NCBI GenBank assembly: GCA_913775725.1
Contig: CAJYNG010000013.1
Coordinates: 186,001 to 250,000 of the forward strand
Origin: an uncultured Stenotrophomonas sp.
GTDB taxonomy: Bacteria; Pseudomonadota; Gammaproteobacteria; Xanthomonadales; Xanthomonadaceae
Length of the DNA: 64,000 bases
Direction of reading: 5' to 3'
Numbering within the stretch: the first letter of the stretch is position 1; each line of letters begins with the position of its first letter. Of this stretch, positions 9,979 through 19,883 are shown one piece after another. The position numbers and the translations under genes are program-made. Under the pieces are notes generated by a model. That model saw only the letters and a list, made by a program, of their open reading frames with translations. It had not been told where the DNA came from and searched no databases.

Positions 9979-10038
9979 GTAGAGCCGAGCCCAAGCTCGG
10001 CTATCCATATCCGAAGCCGAGCATGGGCTCGGCTCTAC
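9979..10038. repeat. SMAG dimer, inward-facing pair
   Basis: Two SMAG elements face each other: GTAGAGCCGAGCCC... on the plus strand at 9979-10002 and its partner on the minus strand at 10015-10038, separated by 12 bp. Together they can form two small hairpins or one long one. The TAG of the distal GTAG (10037-10035) is the stop codon of the ThrE-type gene. Confidence 0.88.
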
Positions 10039-11294
10039 AGGGTTTTGCGAGCGGGCATCAGCAGGTTGCCGAACAGCAGGCCGGCCACCAGCGCCATCAC
10101 CACGTTGAGCACGGTGAGGAACACGCTCTGGCCGGCGCCCACGTCCTGCTGCTGGACCAGGGTCAGCACGCCGCGCAGGCTGGTGCTGCCGGGCACCATC
10201 ATGATGATGCCCGGCAGGCGGATGATCGCACCAGGGCGGCCAACGAGGCGGCCGAACAGATTGCCACCAGCGGTCAGCAGCATCGCCGACAGGAAGATAC
10301 CGGCCGGCGCACCCCAGGCGTGGCCACCAAACTTGGAGATCGCGTAACCGGCCACCGAGGCGGCGATCACCCACGGGTAATCGCGGCGGTTGGCCTTGAA
10401 CAGCATCGCGAAGGCGAACGCCGCGGTCAGCAGCGAACCCCACTCCACCCACGGGCCCTGCGGCCGCGTGGCGCGGATCACCGGGTCGAGGCCGAGCACG
10501 TCGGCCAGGGTCACCGCGATCATCGCGCCGACACTGAGCTTCATGATGGTGGTCAGCGCACCGGCGAAGCGCGCGGTACCCGATACCCAGTGCTGGCTGG
10601 CCAGTTCATTGACCGCATTGGTCAGCGACATGCCGGGCAACAGCACCACCAGCGAGGCGATGATCACCGTGTTGAGGTTGAGCGCGCCGATGAAGGAGGC
10701 GACCAGCGTGGCAACCAGGCCGGCCAGCAACGCGGCAAGGGCCTCGGCGGCTTCGCGGGTGGCCGGGCGACGGTCGGTGACCATGCCGAGCAGGCCGATC
10801 ATCAGGCCGATGACACCGGCGGTCGCAATGTCCAGCCACGGCAGCTTCCACATGCCGGCCACGCCGGCCGCACCGAGGGTGAACGAGAGGATGGTGCGCA
10901 GCTTGCCGCGCCGGCCCGGATCCTTGTCCAGTTGGCGCAGGGCGGTGTGGCCCTGGGCGATGCTCATCCGCCCGTTGGCCACTTCTTCGGCGATATGGTC
11001 GGCGACGCTGAGCTTGTGCAGGTCGTTCTCGCCGGGCGCCAGGCGGATCACGCGGGTGATGTCACTGGAGCCGATCGCCTGCGCGGGGTCGCTGAAGCTG
11101 AGGATGATACCGGTGGGATTCGACCACGGTTCACAATCCAGATCGAGCTGGCGGGCCAGTGCCACCACCGCTGTTTCCAGGCGCTGAGCCGTTGTGCCAT
11201 AGCTGTGCAGGCGTCCGGCGATCTCGGAAACGAAGGCCACGCGCTGTGCGTAGGTGGCCTGGGGCGTGGGGATCGTGTGAGCGTCTGCGGACAT
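10035..11294 (-). CDS. ThrE-family threonine/serine exporter
   Basis: The 419-aa protein combines an N-terminal cytoplasmic domain (residues about 15-140, YAQRVAFVSEIAGRLHSYGTTAQRLE) with about ten membrane segments from residue 140 on. These match the two halves of the ThrE family (DUF1212 and DUF3815). ThrE exports threonine and serine in Corynebacterium; the substrate here is inferred. The N-terminal fingerprint GxxTxRxE is present as YGTTAQRLE. The stop codon falls inside a SMAG repeat, so the C-terminus (PARKTL) ends exactly where the repeat begins. Confidence 0.85.
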   Translation of the reverse strand: MSADAHTIPTPQATYAQRVAFVSEIAGRLHSYGTTAQRLETAVVALARQLDLDCEPWSNPTGIILSFSDPAQAIGSSDITRVIRLAPGENDLHKLSVADHIAEEVANGRMSIAQGHTALRQLDKDPGRRGKLRTILSFTLGAAGVAGMWKLPWLDIATAGVIGLMIGLLGMVTDRRPATREAAEALAALLAGLVATLVASFIGALNLNTVIIASLVVLLPGMSLTNAVNELASQHWVSGTARFAGALTTIMKLSVGAMIAVTLADVLGLDPVIRATRPQGPWVEWGSLLTAAFAFAMLFKANRRDYPWVIAASVAGYAISKFGGHAWGAPAGIFLSAMLLTAGGNLFGRLVGRPGAIIRLPGIIMMVPGSTSLRGVLTLVQQQDVGAGQSVFLTVLNVVMALVAGLLFGNLLMPARKTL

Positions 11295-11386
11295 GCGCCG
11301 TAGTATTACCTAGGCTGGGCCTTACCGGAGAAATTCATCCGAGTTCGACGCGATGCCCAATACAGAACGGTTATGCTGCGACCCGA

Positions 11387-12508
11387 ATGGCCCAAGTGAC
11401 CCCGAACCACGCCCCCCAGCTCGAACAGGATGCCCATGACCCGGGCGTGATCCACCTGTCCGGCACCTGGACCTTGAAGACCGCGCTGGCCGCGGCCGAA
11501 GTCCTGCGCGGCGTTCCCGACACGCTGACCGGCATCGATGCCACCGCCATCGAAAAGATGGATTCGGCCGGCGTGCTGCAGGTGCTGCGTATAGCCCATC
11601 GCGCCGACCTCGGCGAGGACGCACTGAAGTTCCGCCCGGATCACCAGGCGCTGGTGTGCACCATCGAGGAAGTCGCCGACGACCGGCCCAAGCCCAAGCG
11701 CGACTTCGGCGTGCTGGCGGCGCTGGAACGGCTGGGTGTCAGCGTCCATGCCACCGGCCACAACATCAAGGCGCTGTGCAGTTTCCTCGGCGAGAACCTG
11801 GTCAAGGCGGCGCGCCTGGTCAAGGAACCCCGCCGCTTCCGGATGACCGCCACCGTGCACCAGATGGAGCAGGTCGGGCTGGATGCGGTACCGCTGGTGG
11901 CGTTGCTGTCCTATCTGGTGGGCGCGGTGATCGCCTTCCTCGGCTCGACCATCCTGCGCGACTTCGGTGCCGAGATCTACGTGGTCGAACTGGTCAACAT
12001 CGCCTTCCTGCGCGAGTTTGCCGTGCTGCTGACCGCGATCGTGCTGGCCGGCCGCACCGCCAGCGCCTTCACCGCGCAGATCGGTGCGATGAAGGCGCGC
12101 GAGGAAATCGATGCGATGCGCACCCTGGGCCTGGATCCGATCGACCTGCTGGTGCTGCCACGGCTGTTGGCGTTGCTGGTCACCCTGCCGCTGCTGACCT
12201 TCATTGCAATGGTCGCCGGCCTGGCCGGCGGCATCACCGTCGGTGCGTTCGACCTCGACATCCCGCCGCAGATGTACATCGCGCGCATGCACGAGACGAT
12301 GGAAGTGCGGCACATGCTGGTCGGCCTGTCGAAGGCGCCGGTGTTCGCGCTGGTGATCGGCCTGATCGGCTGCCTGGAAGGCCTGAAGGTCGAAGGCACG
12401 GCGCAGTCGGTGGGTGAACGCACCACCTCCAGCGTTGTGCAGACGATATCGCTGGTGATCATCATCGACGCCTTCGCGGCGTTGTGGTTCATGCACATGG
12501 ACTGGTGA
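11387..12508 (+). CDS. mlaE: STAS-MlaE fusion: lipid ABC transporter permease
   Basis: The 373-aa protein starts with a STAS-type domain (residues about 10-100, ending in a KMDSAGVLQVL helix-strand unit). It continues into an MlaE permease with about five membrane helices (from residue 165) and the MlaE hallmark AREEIDAMRTLGLDPIDLLVLPR. MlaE forms the membrane core of ABC importers/exporters that move phospholipids between membranes. The fused STAS domain probably replaces separate MlaB. It is the first of four tightly spaced genes; the next ATG follows 1 bp after the stop. Confidence 0.9.
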   Translation: MAQVTPNHAPQLEQDAHDPGVIHLSGTWTLKTALAAAEVLRGVPDTLTGIDATAIEKMDSAGVLQVLRIAHRADLGEDALKFRPDHQALVCTIEEVADDRPKPKRDFGVLAALERLGVSVHATGHNIKALCSFLGENLVKAARLVKEPRRFRMTATVHQMEQVGLDAVPLVALLSYLVGAVIAFLGSTILRDFGAEIYVVELVNIAFLREFAVLLTAIVLAGRTASAFTAQIGAMKAREEIDAMRTLGLDPIDLLVLPRLLALLVTLPLLTFIAMVAGLAGGITVGAFDLDIPPQMYIARMHETMEVRHMLVGLSKAPVFALVIGLIGCLEGLKVEGTAQSVGERTTSSVVQTISLVIIIDAFAALWFMHMDW

Positions 12509-12509
12509 C

Positions 12510-13337
12510 ATGAGCACGCATCCGACATCCGAAGAAATTCCCATGCAGGACGACGACGGTCACGACCTGGCCATCCGCGTGCGCGGGCTGGTCAACCGCT
12601 TCGGTAGCCAGACCGTGCACGAAGACCTGGACCTGGATGTGCGCCGAGGCGAAATTCTCGGCGTGGTGGGTGGTTCGGGTACCGGCAAGTCGGTGCTGAT
12701 GCGCTCGATCCTCGGCCTGCGCGTGCCCGATGCCGGGCAGATCGAAGTGCTCGGCCGCGACGCGCGTGCCGACGATGCCGAGAGCCGCCTGCACATCGAA
12801 CGCAACACCGGCGTGCTGTTCCAGGACGGTGCCCTGTTCTCATCGTTGACCGTGGGCGAGAACGTGCAGGTACCACTTAAGGAACACCATCGCGAGCTGC
12901 CCGAGCGCTGGCATTACGAGCTGGCGCTGCTGAAGGTGAAGCTGGCCGGCCTGCCCGCCGATGCGATCAACAAGCTGCCCTCGCAGCTGTCCGGTGGCAT
13001 GCGCAAGCGCGCCGGTCTGGCCCGGGCGCTGGCACTGGATCCGCCGCTGCTGTTCCTGGACGAACCGACCGCCGGTCTCGACCCGATCGGTGCGGCCGCA
13101 TTCGACCGCCTGATCAAGACCCTGCAGGAAGCGCTGGGCCTGACCGTGTTCCTGATCACCCACGACCTGGACACGCTGTATGCCATCTGCGACCGGGTGG
13201 CGGTGATCGCCGACCGCAAGGTGGTGGCCAACGCCCCCTTGCCGGACATCGAGAAACTGGATCATCCGTGGATCCAGGAATACTTCCACGGACCGCGCGC
13301 GCGCGCCGCGCGTGGCGAACAGATCGAGAGTGCCTGA
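12510..13337 (+). CDS. mlaF: MlaF-type lipid ABC transporter ATPase
   Basis: The 275-aa ATPase carries a Walker A motif (GGSGTGKS), Q-loop (LFQDGALFSS), signature (LSGGMRKRAG), Walker B (LLFLDEPTAGLD) and H-loop (LITHD). The GMRKR variant of the signature is typical of the Mla group. It powers the MlaE permease encoded just upstream. Translation could begin at 12510 or at the ATG at 12543; the former is 1 bp past the mlaE stop and is preferred. Confidence 0.93.
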   Translation: MSTHPTSEEIPMQDDDGHDLAIRVRGLVNRFGSQTVHEDLDLDVRRGEILGVVGGSGTGKSVLMRSILGLRVPDAGQIEVLGRDARADDAESRLHIERNTGVLFQDGALFSSLTVGENVQVPLKEHHRELPERWHYELALLKVKLAGLPADAINKLPSQLSGGMRKRAGLARALALDPPLLFLDEPTAGLDPIGAAAFDRLIKTLQEALGLTVFLITHDLDTLYAICDRVAVIADRKVVANAPLPDIEKLDHPWIQEYFHGPRARAARGEQIESA

Positions 13338-13340
13338 GCC

Positions 13341-14267
13341 ATGGAAACCAAAGCCAACTACGTGCTGATCGGCGCGTTCACCCTGATCACCGGCCTGGCC
13401 CTGCTGGCCTTCGGCCTGTGGGCCGCCAAGTACTCCTCCGACCGCACCTGGCAGGAGTACCGCGTGGTGTTCCGCGAAGCGGTGACCGGCCTGTCGGTCG
13501 GCAGCCCGGTGCAGTACAACGGCATCGCGGTGGGCTCGATCACCGAGTTGAACCTGGTGCCCGACGACCCGCGCCAGGTCGTCGCGCGCATCCGCCTGAA
13601 CTCCAACACGCCGGTCAAGACCGATACCCGTGCCAAGCTGGCGATCACCAGCCTGACCGGCCCGTCGATCATCCAGCTCAGCGGTGGTACGCCGCAGTCG
13701 CCGGCACTGACCACGGTCAACAAGGACCCGGCGCCGATCATTCCGACCACGCCGTCGGCGCTGCAGAACATCACCGACGTCGCCAACCGCATTGTCGAGC
13801 GCATGGACCAGATCCTCAGCGACCGCAACGTGGCCTCGATCAACGCGACGCTGGCCAATCTGGAGACGATCAGCGGTGGCCTGGCCGACCGTGACCAGGG
13901 CACGCAGGCGCTGCTGCTCAGCGCGCGCGATGCCGCCCGCAGCCTGGACACCACGCTGAAGACCACCAACGGCACCATCGAGCGCCTGGACAAGAACCTG
14001 GTGCAGCAGCTGCCGGGCATCATCGACAAGCTCGACGGCACCCTGGCCAAGCTCGATTCGGCCGCAGGCAACGCCGATTCGATCCTTGGCGAGAACCGCG
14101 CCGCGATCAACAGCTTCGCCAACGATGGCCTCGGCCAGCTGGGCCCGACGCTGACCGAACTGCGCGGCCTGATCCGCGACCTGCGCCGGGTCAGCGACCG
14201 CCTCGAGAACAACCCCGCGCGCTACCTGCTGGGCCGCGATGCACCGAAGGAGTTCGAACCCAAATGA
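13341..14267 (+). CDS. mlaD: MCE-domain substrate-binding protein (MlaD-like)
   Basis: The 308-aa protein has one N-terminal membrane anchor (residues about 7-27, YVLIGAFTLITGLALLAFGLW). An MCE domain follows (about 40-115: YRVVFREAVTGLSVGSPVQYNGIAVG). A long helical region (about 150-290) is typical of MCE proteins that hexamerise into a lipid-conducting ring in the periplasm. It is longer than E. coli MlaD (183 aa), closer to PqiB/Mce-type tails. Its end overlaps the lipoprotein gene by 4 bp. Confidence 0.9.
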   Translation: METKANYVLIGAFTLITGLALLAFGLWAAKYSSDRTWQEYRVVFREAVTGLSVGSPVQYNGIAVGSITELNLVPDDPRQVVARIRLNSNTPVKTDTRAKLAITSLTGPSIIQLSGGTPQSPALTTVNKDPAPIIPTTPSALQNITDVANRIVERMDQILSDRNVASINATLANLETISGGLADRDQGTQALLLSARDAARSLDTTLKTTNGTIERLDKNLVQQLPGIIDKLDGTLAKLDSAAGNADSILGENRAAINSFANDGLGQLGPTLTELRGLIRDLRRVSDRLENNPARYLLGRDAPKEFEPK

Positions 14268-14905
14268 GCCCGACCACCCTTCCGCGCCTGCTGCTGGCCG
14301 CTTCGATGGTCCCCCTGCTGGGCGGCTGCTCCATCCTTGGCAGCAGCGAAAAAACCGCAGTGACGCTGTACTCGCCCTCGGTGCAGGTGAAGGCCGACCC
14401 GGCGTGGCCGCAGGCCAGCTGGCAGCTGGTGCTGGCCAAGCCCAGCGCTGCGCGCATGGTCGACAGCCCGCGTATCAACGTGCGGCCGACACCGTCGCAG
14501 ATGGAGATCTACAAGGGCGCCAGCTGGGTACAGCCGGCCACCGACATGATCGAGGACACCCTGCTGCGCGGCTTCGAGGATTCCGGCCGCATCCGCGGCG
14601 TGGCCCGCAGCACTGCCGGCATCCGCGCCGACTACAAGCTGTCCACCGACGTGCGCCGCTTCGAATCCGATTACCAGGGCCAGGCGACGCCGACGGTGGT
14701 CATCGAGGTCAACGCCAAGCTGATCCATGTGGCCGACCAGCGCGTGGTCGCCGACCGCACCTTCCGCCAGGCGCAGCCGGTCGGCAGCACCGATGTTCCG
14801 GCGGTGACCGCGGCCTTCGAGCGTGGCCTGCAGCAGCTGGCACAGGACATGGTGGGCTGGACGCTGCAGAGCGGACAGGCCGACCAGCCGACTGTCGCGC
14901 GCTGA
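14264..14905 (+). CDS. ABC-type transport auxiliary lipoprotein
   Basis: The 213-aa protein has a lipoprotein signal peptide with lipobox LGGC (Cys22). The mature part matches the ABC_trans_aux family (PqiC-like), with features such as SPRINVRPTPSQMEIYKGASWVQPATDMIEDTLLRGFEDSGRI cut here into its typical order. These lipoproteins dock MCE assemblies at the outer membrane. Coupled by a 4-bp overlap to the MCE gene, it completes an MlaEFD plus lipoprotein operon. No mlaC is present in the operon. Confidence 0.85.
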   Translation: MSPTTLPRLLLAASMVPLLGGCSILGSSEKTAVTLYSPSVQVKADPAWPQASWQLVLAKPSAARMVDSPRINVRPTPSQMEIYKGASWVQPATDMIEDTLLRGFEDSGRIRGVARSTAGIRADYKLSTDVRRFESDYQGQATPTVVIEVNAKLIHVADQRVVADRTFRQAQPVGSTDVPAVTAAFERGLQQLAQDMVGWTLQSGQADQPTVAR

Positions 14906-14909
14906 CCGA

Positions 14910-15497
14910 TCAGCGCGGCGTAATCCAGCGGAACGTCAGATTGATCCGTTCGCCCTGCACCCGCGCCATCTTCGGCAACGCGTGCTGGTAGAACCTCTGC
15001 GTCTGCCCCGCCATCACCAGCAGATCGCCATGGCCGAGCAGATACTCGGCCTTCCGCGTCGGGTCGTCGCGCCGGCGCAGCAGGAAGCGGCGCGCCGCGC
15101 CCAGGCTCAGCGAAGCAATCACCGGAGCAGGCCCCAGCTCTGGCTCGTCATCGCTGTGCCAGCCCATGTAGTCGCCGCCGCCGCGATAGCGATTCAGCAG
15201 TACGCTGTTGAAGCGGCCGAAGCCTTCGGTTTCCAGACGGTCGCGCGTGTCCTGCAACGACGGCAGCCATCGATGCGGCACGAATTCGGCACCGGAGTAT
15301 CGGTAACGGGCATCCGGGTCACCGATCCAGCAGCTCAACCGCGGCGAATCCACCCAGCTGCCGAACATGCGGATGCGATGGATCTCCCAGGCCACGTCGG
15401 CCTGCAGCGCGGACATGAGCCCGTCGGCATCGGCGGCAGCCAACCAGCCCGGCAGGTGCTGGACATCGGCATCGGGGAGATCATGGGGAAACAGCAT
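14910..15497 (-). CDS. alkB: AlkB-type 2-oxoglutarate/Fe(II) DNA repair dioxygenase
   Basis: The 195-aa protein carries the iron ligands HxD (His114, Asp116 in MGWHSDDE) and His172 (FYQHALPK). The 2-oxoglutarate-binding arginines are Arg184 and Arg190 (RINLTFR). The RYRGGGDYMGWHSD block is typical of AlkB/ALKBH2-3 relatives, which oxidatively remove 1-methyladenine and 3-methylcytosine lesions. Start: the ATG at 15497 is preferred; one nine codons upstream (15524) is also open. The gene is convergent with the Mla operon, 4 bp apart, with no terminator between them. Confidence 0.92.
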   Translation of the reverse strand: MLFPHDLPDADVQHLPGWLAAADADGLMSALQADVAWEIHRIRMFGSWVDSPRLSCWIGDPDARYRYSGAEFVPHRWLPSLQDTRDRLETEGFGRFNSVLLNRYRGGGDYMGWHSDDEPELGPAPVIASLSLGAARRFLLRRRDDPTRKAEYLLGHGDLLVMAGQTQRFYQHALPKMARVQGERINLTFRWITPR

Positions 15498-15542
15498 CGA
15501 GGCCCCGCAGGATGAGGGCGGCACCGGACCACCCTCACGGCA

Positions 15543-16175
15543 TCAAGCGCGCTGGAACGTCACGCCCGTTTTTTCCTTCAGTTCTTCGTCGCTGACACCC
15601 GGTGCGGCTTCCACCAGCAGCAGGCCTTTGTCAGTCACGTCGAACACGGCCAGGTCGGTGATGATGCGGTCGACCACGCCCACGCCGGTCAGCGGCAGCG
15701 TGCATTCGGCCAGGATCTTGTGCTCGCCGTTCTTGGCGGTGTGCTCCATCAGCACCACCACGCGCTGCACGCCGGCCACCAGGTCCATCGCACCGCCCAT
15801 GCCCTTGACCATCTTGCCGGGCACCATCCAGTTGGCCAGGTCACCCTTGTCGGTGACCTGCATGGCGCCGAGGATGGCCAGGTTGACGTGGCCACCGCGG
15901 ATCATCGCGAAGCTGTCGTGGCTGCCGAAATAGCTGGCACCGGCACGCGCGGTGACGGTCTGCTTGCCGGCATTGATCAGGTCGGCGTCCACTTCGGCGT
16001 CGGTCGGGAACGGGCCGATGCCGAGCAGGCCGTTTTCCGACTGCAGCCACACGTCCACGCCATCGGGAATGTGATTGGCAACCAGGGTCGGCAGGCCGAT
16101 GCCCAGGTTCACGTACGCACCATCGGTCAGTTCGCAGGCGGCACGCGCCGCCATCTCATCGCGGGTCCACGCCAT
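15543..16175 (-). CDS. 3-oxoacid CoA-transferase subunit B
   Basis: The 210-aa subunit carries the catalytic glutamate in SENGLLGIG (Glu47) and the subunit B patterns [10 protein letters not shown] and [13 protein letters not shown]. With subunit A it transfers CoA from succinyl-CoA to acetoacetate-type 3-oxoacids in ketone-body and branched-chain metabolism. In Xanthomonas these genes have been named lpsJ/lpsI for historical reasons. The start at 16175 lies 1 bp past the subunit A stop (16177). Confidence 0.93.
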   Translation of the reverse strand: MAWTRDEMAARAACELTDGAYVNLGIGLPTLVANHIPDGVDVWLQSENGLLGIGPFPTDAEVDADLINAGKQTVTARAGASYFGSHDSFAMIRGGHVNLAILGAMQVTDKGDLANWMVPGKMVKGMGGAMDLVAGVQRVVVLMEHTAKNGEHKILAECTLPLTGVGVVDRIITDLAVFDVTDKGLLLVEAAPGVSDEELKEKTGVTFQRA

Positions 16176-16176
16176 G

Positions 16177-16908
16177 TCAGTTGCCCTCCGCGCGGATGGT
16201 GCGCTGTTCGATACGCTTTTCAGGATGCGCGTTGTGCACGATACGGTGCACGTAGATGCCCGGCAGGTGCACCTGGTCCGGGTCGATGGCACCGACCGGC
16301 ACCACCTCTTCCACTTCCACGATGCAGACCTTGCCGGCCATCGCGCAGGCAGGGTTGAAGTTGCGCGCGGTCTTGCGGAACACCAGGTTGCCGGCCTCGT
16401 CGGCCTTCCACGCCTTCACCAGTGCCACATCGGCGCGCAGCGCGGTTTCCATCACGTAGTGCTTGCCGTCGAACTCGCGGGTTTCCTTGCCTTCGGCCAC
16501 CACCGTGCCGTAGCCGGTGGCGGTGAAGAACGCCGGAATGCCTGCACCGCCGGCACGCAGGCGTTCGGCCAGGGTGCCCTGCGGGTTGAATTCCAGCTCG
16601 AGCTCGCCGGCCAGGAACTGGCGCTCGAACTCCTTGTTCTCGCCCACATAGGACGAAATCATCTTCTTGATCTGCCGGGTTTCCAGCAGCTGGCCCAGGC
16701 CGAAACCATCAACACCGGCATTGTTGGAGATCACGGTCAGGCCCTTGGCGCCACTGTCGCGCAGCGCGGCGATCAGGGCCTCGGGAATGCCACACAGGCC
16801 GAAGCCGCCCACGGCCAGCGTCTGGCCATCGGCGACCACCCCTTGCAGGGCCTCCGCCGCACTGGCGAAGCGCTTGCCGCGCTTGCCGGTGGAAGTCGAT
16901 TGCTGCAT
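16177..16908 (-). CDS. 3-oxoacid CoA-transferase subunit A
   Basis: The 243-aa subunit shows the glycine-rich CoA-binding motif [11 protein letters not shown], the downstream [12 protein letters not shown], and the conserved [25 protein letters not shown] block. All are hallmarks of the succinyl-CoA:3-ketoacid transferase alpha chain. The ATG at 16908 was chosen because it precedes the conserved [20 protein letters not shown] start. It forms an operon with subunit B and is divergent from the SNF2-type gene 173 bp away. Confidence 0.93.
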   Translation of the reverse strand: MQQSTSTGKRGKRFASAAEALQGVVADGQTLAVGGFGLCGIPEALIAALRDSGAKGLTVISNNAGVDGFGLGQLLETRQIKKMISSYVGENKEFERQFLAGELELEFNPQGTLAERLRAGGAGIPAFFTATGYGTVVAEGKETREFDGKHYVMETALRADVALVKAWKADEAGNLVFRKTARNFNPACAMAGKVCIVEVEEVVPVGAIDPDQVHLPGIYVHRIVHNAHPEKRIEQRTIRAEGN

Positions 16909-17081
16909 CTCTACTGCCCTACCCGGTGAGAATGTTGCCATTCTAGCGGTACACCCGTTACCGGCTGGGGTGCGCCGCAGCATGAACCGGTATGCGCGGC
17001 CGCCTTTCCGTAGAATGTCCCCTTCCCCGCTTGCGGTGCCCTTGGCAACGCGCGCCGCAGATGGAGAGGACAGGACGACGC

Positions 17082-19715
17082 ATGGCCGTAGTATTCACCG
17101 GAGGGGAACTGTCCCGCTGGCTGGATGCCGGGACACTGGAAAGAGGCAGGCAACGCGCAGGTGCCGTGCACGCGCTGCACTACAGGGCGCCGCTGCTGAC
17201 CGCGCAGGTGGAGACCTGGCAGGTGACCATCGACCTGGACGCCAGCGCCCGCGCTCCGCGCAGCCCTCTGCAGAGTCGCTGCACCTGCCCGGCGGGAGGC
17301 TCCTGCGAGCACGTCGCTTCGGTCCTGCTGGCGGCACTGGGCACGTCACTGGAGGGCGGCACGGGCCCGCTACGTCCCGCTGCGCATCCGACGCTGCCAA
17401 CCCTGCCGATCCAGGCGATGACACCGATCCTCCATCTGCACAGCCTGGAGTACCGACCCGACTGGCTCACCGAGCGCGATCCTTCGCAGTGGCTGGACGT
17501 TGCCACCATCGCGTTCGAGTACGACGAGCACGTACGCTTTCTCGACGACCCGTCGCCGTTCGTGCATGGCCCGCAGGGCCAGCTCTACCTGCTGCCGCGT
17601 GACCTCCACGAGGAGGCACGGCGCGAAGATGAACTGCGCAGCGTGCATCTGCACCGTGAGCGGCAGCCACGCATCGTCCTGGACGGCGGCGGCCCATTGT
17701 TCGAACTGCGCAGTTTCGACTGGACCCGCTTCCTGCTGGATGACGTGCCGCGGCTGGAGGCCCTGGGCTGGAAAGTGGAGGCAGACGACGATTTCCGCCA
17801 TCGCATCACCCGGGTGGATGAAATCGATCTGGACATCCAGGCGGACCCGCAGGATGCGGGCTGGTTCAATCTGGGCCTGGAGATACAGGTGGACGGCCAC
17901 AACGTGTCCATGGTTCCGCTGCTGCAGCAGGTACTGAATGCCGATCCTCGCTGGTCGCGCGGACAGCTGGACGCCATTGGCGATGACGAGAACATCCTGC
18001 TGACTGCCGGTGGCAATACGCGCCTGGCGCTGCGGGCGTCGCGATTGAAACCGGTCATTGCCCTGCTGGCCGACCTGTTCACCCCGCGCGATGTGCCGTT
18101 GCGGCTGTCGATGCAGGACCGCGGTCGGCTGCAAGCCCTGAAGGACGACGCACACCTGCAGCTGCGGGGCCACGGGGACACCCAGGCACTCGTGCAGCGC
18201 CTACTGCAGGCGCCTGCGCCGGAAGACGTAGCAACGCCTGCCGGATTGCAGGCGACGCTGCGTGGCTATCAACGCGATGGCCTTTCGTGGCTGCAGTACC
18301 TGCGGCAGCAGCGCCTGGGCGGCGTACTGGCCGATGACATGGGACTGGGCAAGACCCTGCAGACCCTGGCCCATCTGCTGGTCGAAAAGGAAAGCGGCCG
18401 CCTTGACCGGCCGGCACTGCTGGTGGTGCCGACCTCACTGCTGCACAACTGGCAGAGCGAAGCGGCACGCTTCACCCCGGACCTGCGCGTGCTGACCCTG
18501 CACGGACCCACGCGCGAGACGCTGTTCGACGCGATTCCCGCGCATGATCTCGTACTGACCACCTACCCCCTGCTGTGGCGCGACGAACAGGCGCTGCAGG
18601 CCCATTCCTACCATCTGCTGATCCTGGATGAGGCCCAGCAGGTGAAGAATCCGAAGTCACGCGCCGCCGTCACCCTGCGCACGCTGCAGGCCCGCCATCG
18701 CCTGTGCCTGACCGGTACGCCGCTGGAAAACCATCTGGGCGAACTGTGGACGCAGTTCGACTTCCTGCTGCCCGGCCTGCTCGGCACCGAGAAGCAGTTC
18801 AACCAGCATTGGCGCCACCCGATCGAGCGCGGCAGCGACCACCGCCGTGCCCAGCTGCTGGCGCAGCGGCTGCGCCCCTTCATCCTGCGCCGGCGCAAGG
18901 ACCAGGTGGCTGCCGAGCTGCCGCCGAAGACCCTCATCACCCGCGCAGTGGCGATGGAGGGCGGGCAGCGCGATCTCTATGAAACCGTTCGGGCGGCAAT
19001 GGAGAAACAGGTCCGCGAAGCCATCGGTGACAGCGGTCTGGCGCGCAGCCACATCCGGGTGCTGGATGCGCTGCTGAAGCTGCGCCAGGTCTGCTGCGAT
19101 CCGCGGTTGCTGCCGGGCGAAACGACGGCACGCAACGCCGGTTCGGCCAAGCTGGAACTGCTGCGTGAGATGCTGCCGTCGATGGTCGAGGAAGGCCGGC
19201 GGATCCTGTTGTTCTCGCAGTTCACCGGCATGCTGGCGCTGATCGCGCAGGCGCTGGACGATCTGGGACTGGCCTATGTGACCCTGACCGGCGATACCCA
19301 GGACCGGGCCACGCCGGTGCAGCGTTTCATGCAGGGTGAAGTCCCGGTGTTCCTGATCAGCCTCAAGGCAGGTGGCGTGGGGTTGAACCTGACCGCGGCC
19401 GACACCGTGATCCATTTCGATCCCTGGTGGAATCCCGCCGCCGAGAACCAGGCCAGTGACCGCGCCCATCGCATCGGCCAGCGGCAGCCGGTGTTCGTCT
19501 ACCGGTTGATCGCCGCAGGCAGCATCGAAGAGCGGATTGCCGAGCTGCAGGAGCGCAAGGCCCTGCTGGCCGAATCGATTCTCGAAGGCGGTGGCAGCGC
19601 CGGGCCGCGCTTCAGCGAAGAAGACGTGCAGGCACTGCTGGCGCCACTGCCGGGCCTGCCGGCCAGACGCACCCGCAGGCCGGGCCGACCGTCCAACACC
19701 CGCAGAGGAACGTAG
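17082..19715 (+). CDS. SWIM zinc-finger SNF2-family ATPase/helicase
   Basis: The 877-aa protein begins with a SWIM zinc finger ([12 protein letters not shown]; Cys67, Cys69, Cys75, His77). A linker of about 300 residues leads to the SNF2 ATPase core: Walker A in [10 protein letters not shown] (about residue 418), DEAQ box, [14 protein letters not shown], then helicase motifs V and VI ([20 protein letters not shown]). SNF2 ATPases move along duplex DNA and remodel DNA-protein complexes; bacterial RapA acts on RNA polymerase. The role of this SWIM subgroup is not known. ATG at 17082 was chosen just before conserved sequence. Confidence 0.9.
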   Translation: MAVVFTGGELSRWLDAGTLERGRQRAGAVHALHYRAPLLTAQVETWQVTIDLDASARAPRSPLQSRCTCPAGGSCEHVASVLLAALGTSLEGGTGPLRPAAHPTLPTLPIQAMTPILHLHSLEYRPDWLTERDPSQWLDVATIAFEYDEHVRFLDDPSPFVHGPQGQLYLLPRDLHEEARREDELRSVHLHRERQPRIVLDGGGPLFELRSFDWTRFLLDDVPRLEALGWKVEADDDFRHRITRVDEIDLDIQADPQDAGWFNLGLEIQVDGHNVSMVPLLQQVLNADPRWSRGQLDAIGDDENILLTAGGNTRLALRASRLKPVIALLADLFTPRDVPLRLSMQDRGRLQALKDDAHLQLRGHGDTQALVQRLLQAPAPEDVATPAGLQATLRGYQRDGLSWLQYLRQQRLGGVLADDMGLGKTLQTLAHLLVEKESGRLDRPALLVVPTSLLHNWQSEAARFTPDLRVLTLHGPTRETLFDAIPAHDLVLTTYPLLWRDEQALQAHSYHLLILDEAQQVKNPKSRAAVTLRTLQARHRLCLTGTPLENHLGELWTQFDFLLPGLLGTEKQFNQHWRHPIERGSDHRRAQLLAQRLRPFILRRRKDQVAAELPPKTLITRAVAMEGGQRDLYETVRAAMEKQVREAIGDSGLARSHIRVLDALLKLRQVCCDPRLLPGETTARNAGSAKLELLREMLPSMVEEGRRILLFSQFTGMLALIAQALDDLGLAYVTLTGDTQDRATPVQRFMQGEVPVFLISLKAGGVGLNLTAADTVIHFDPWWNPAAENQASDRAHRIGQRQPVFVYRLIAAGSIEERIAELQERKALLAESILEGGGSAGPRFSEEDVQALLAPLPGLPARRTRRPGRPSNTRRGT

Positions 19716-19883
19716 AATCAGACCTGTTCGGCTGGAGCAAAAAAGCCGCAGTCTGAATGGCTCCAGCTGTTTTTGCTGGCTTGGCGAGGAGCGTCCGATC
19801 GCCAGGGACAGCGGCCCTGACCTGTCCGGCCAAGCGCGACTTTTGCCTTCCAACATCGCCGAACCTGCATGCACAGCACGGGC

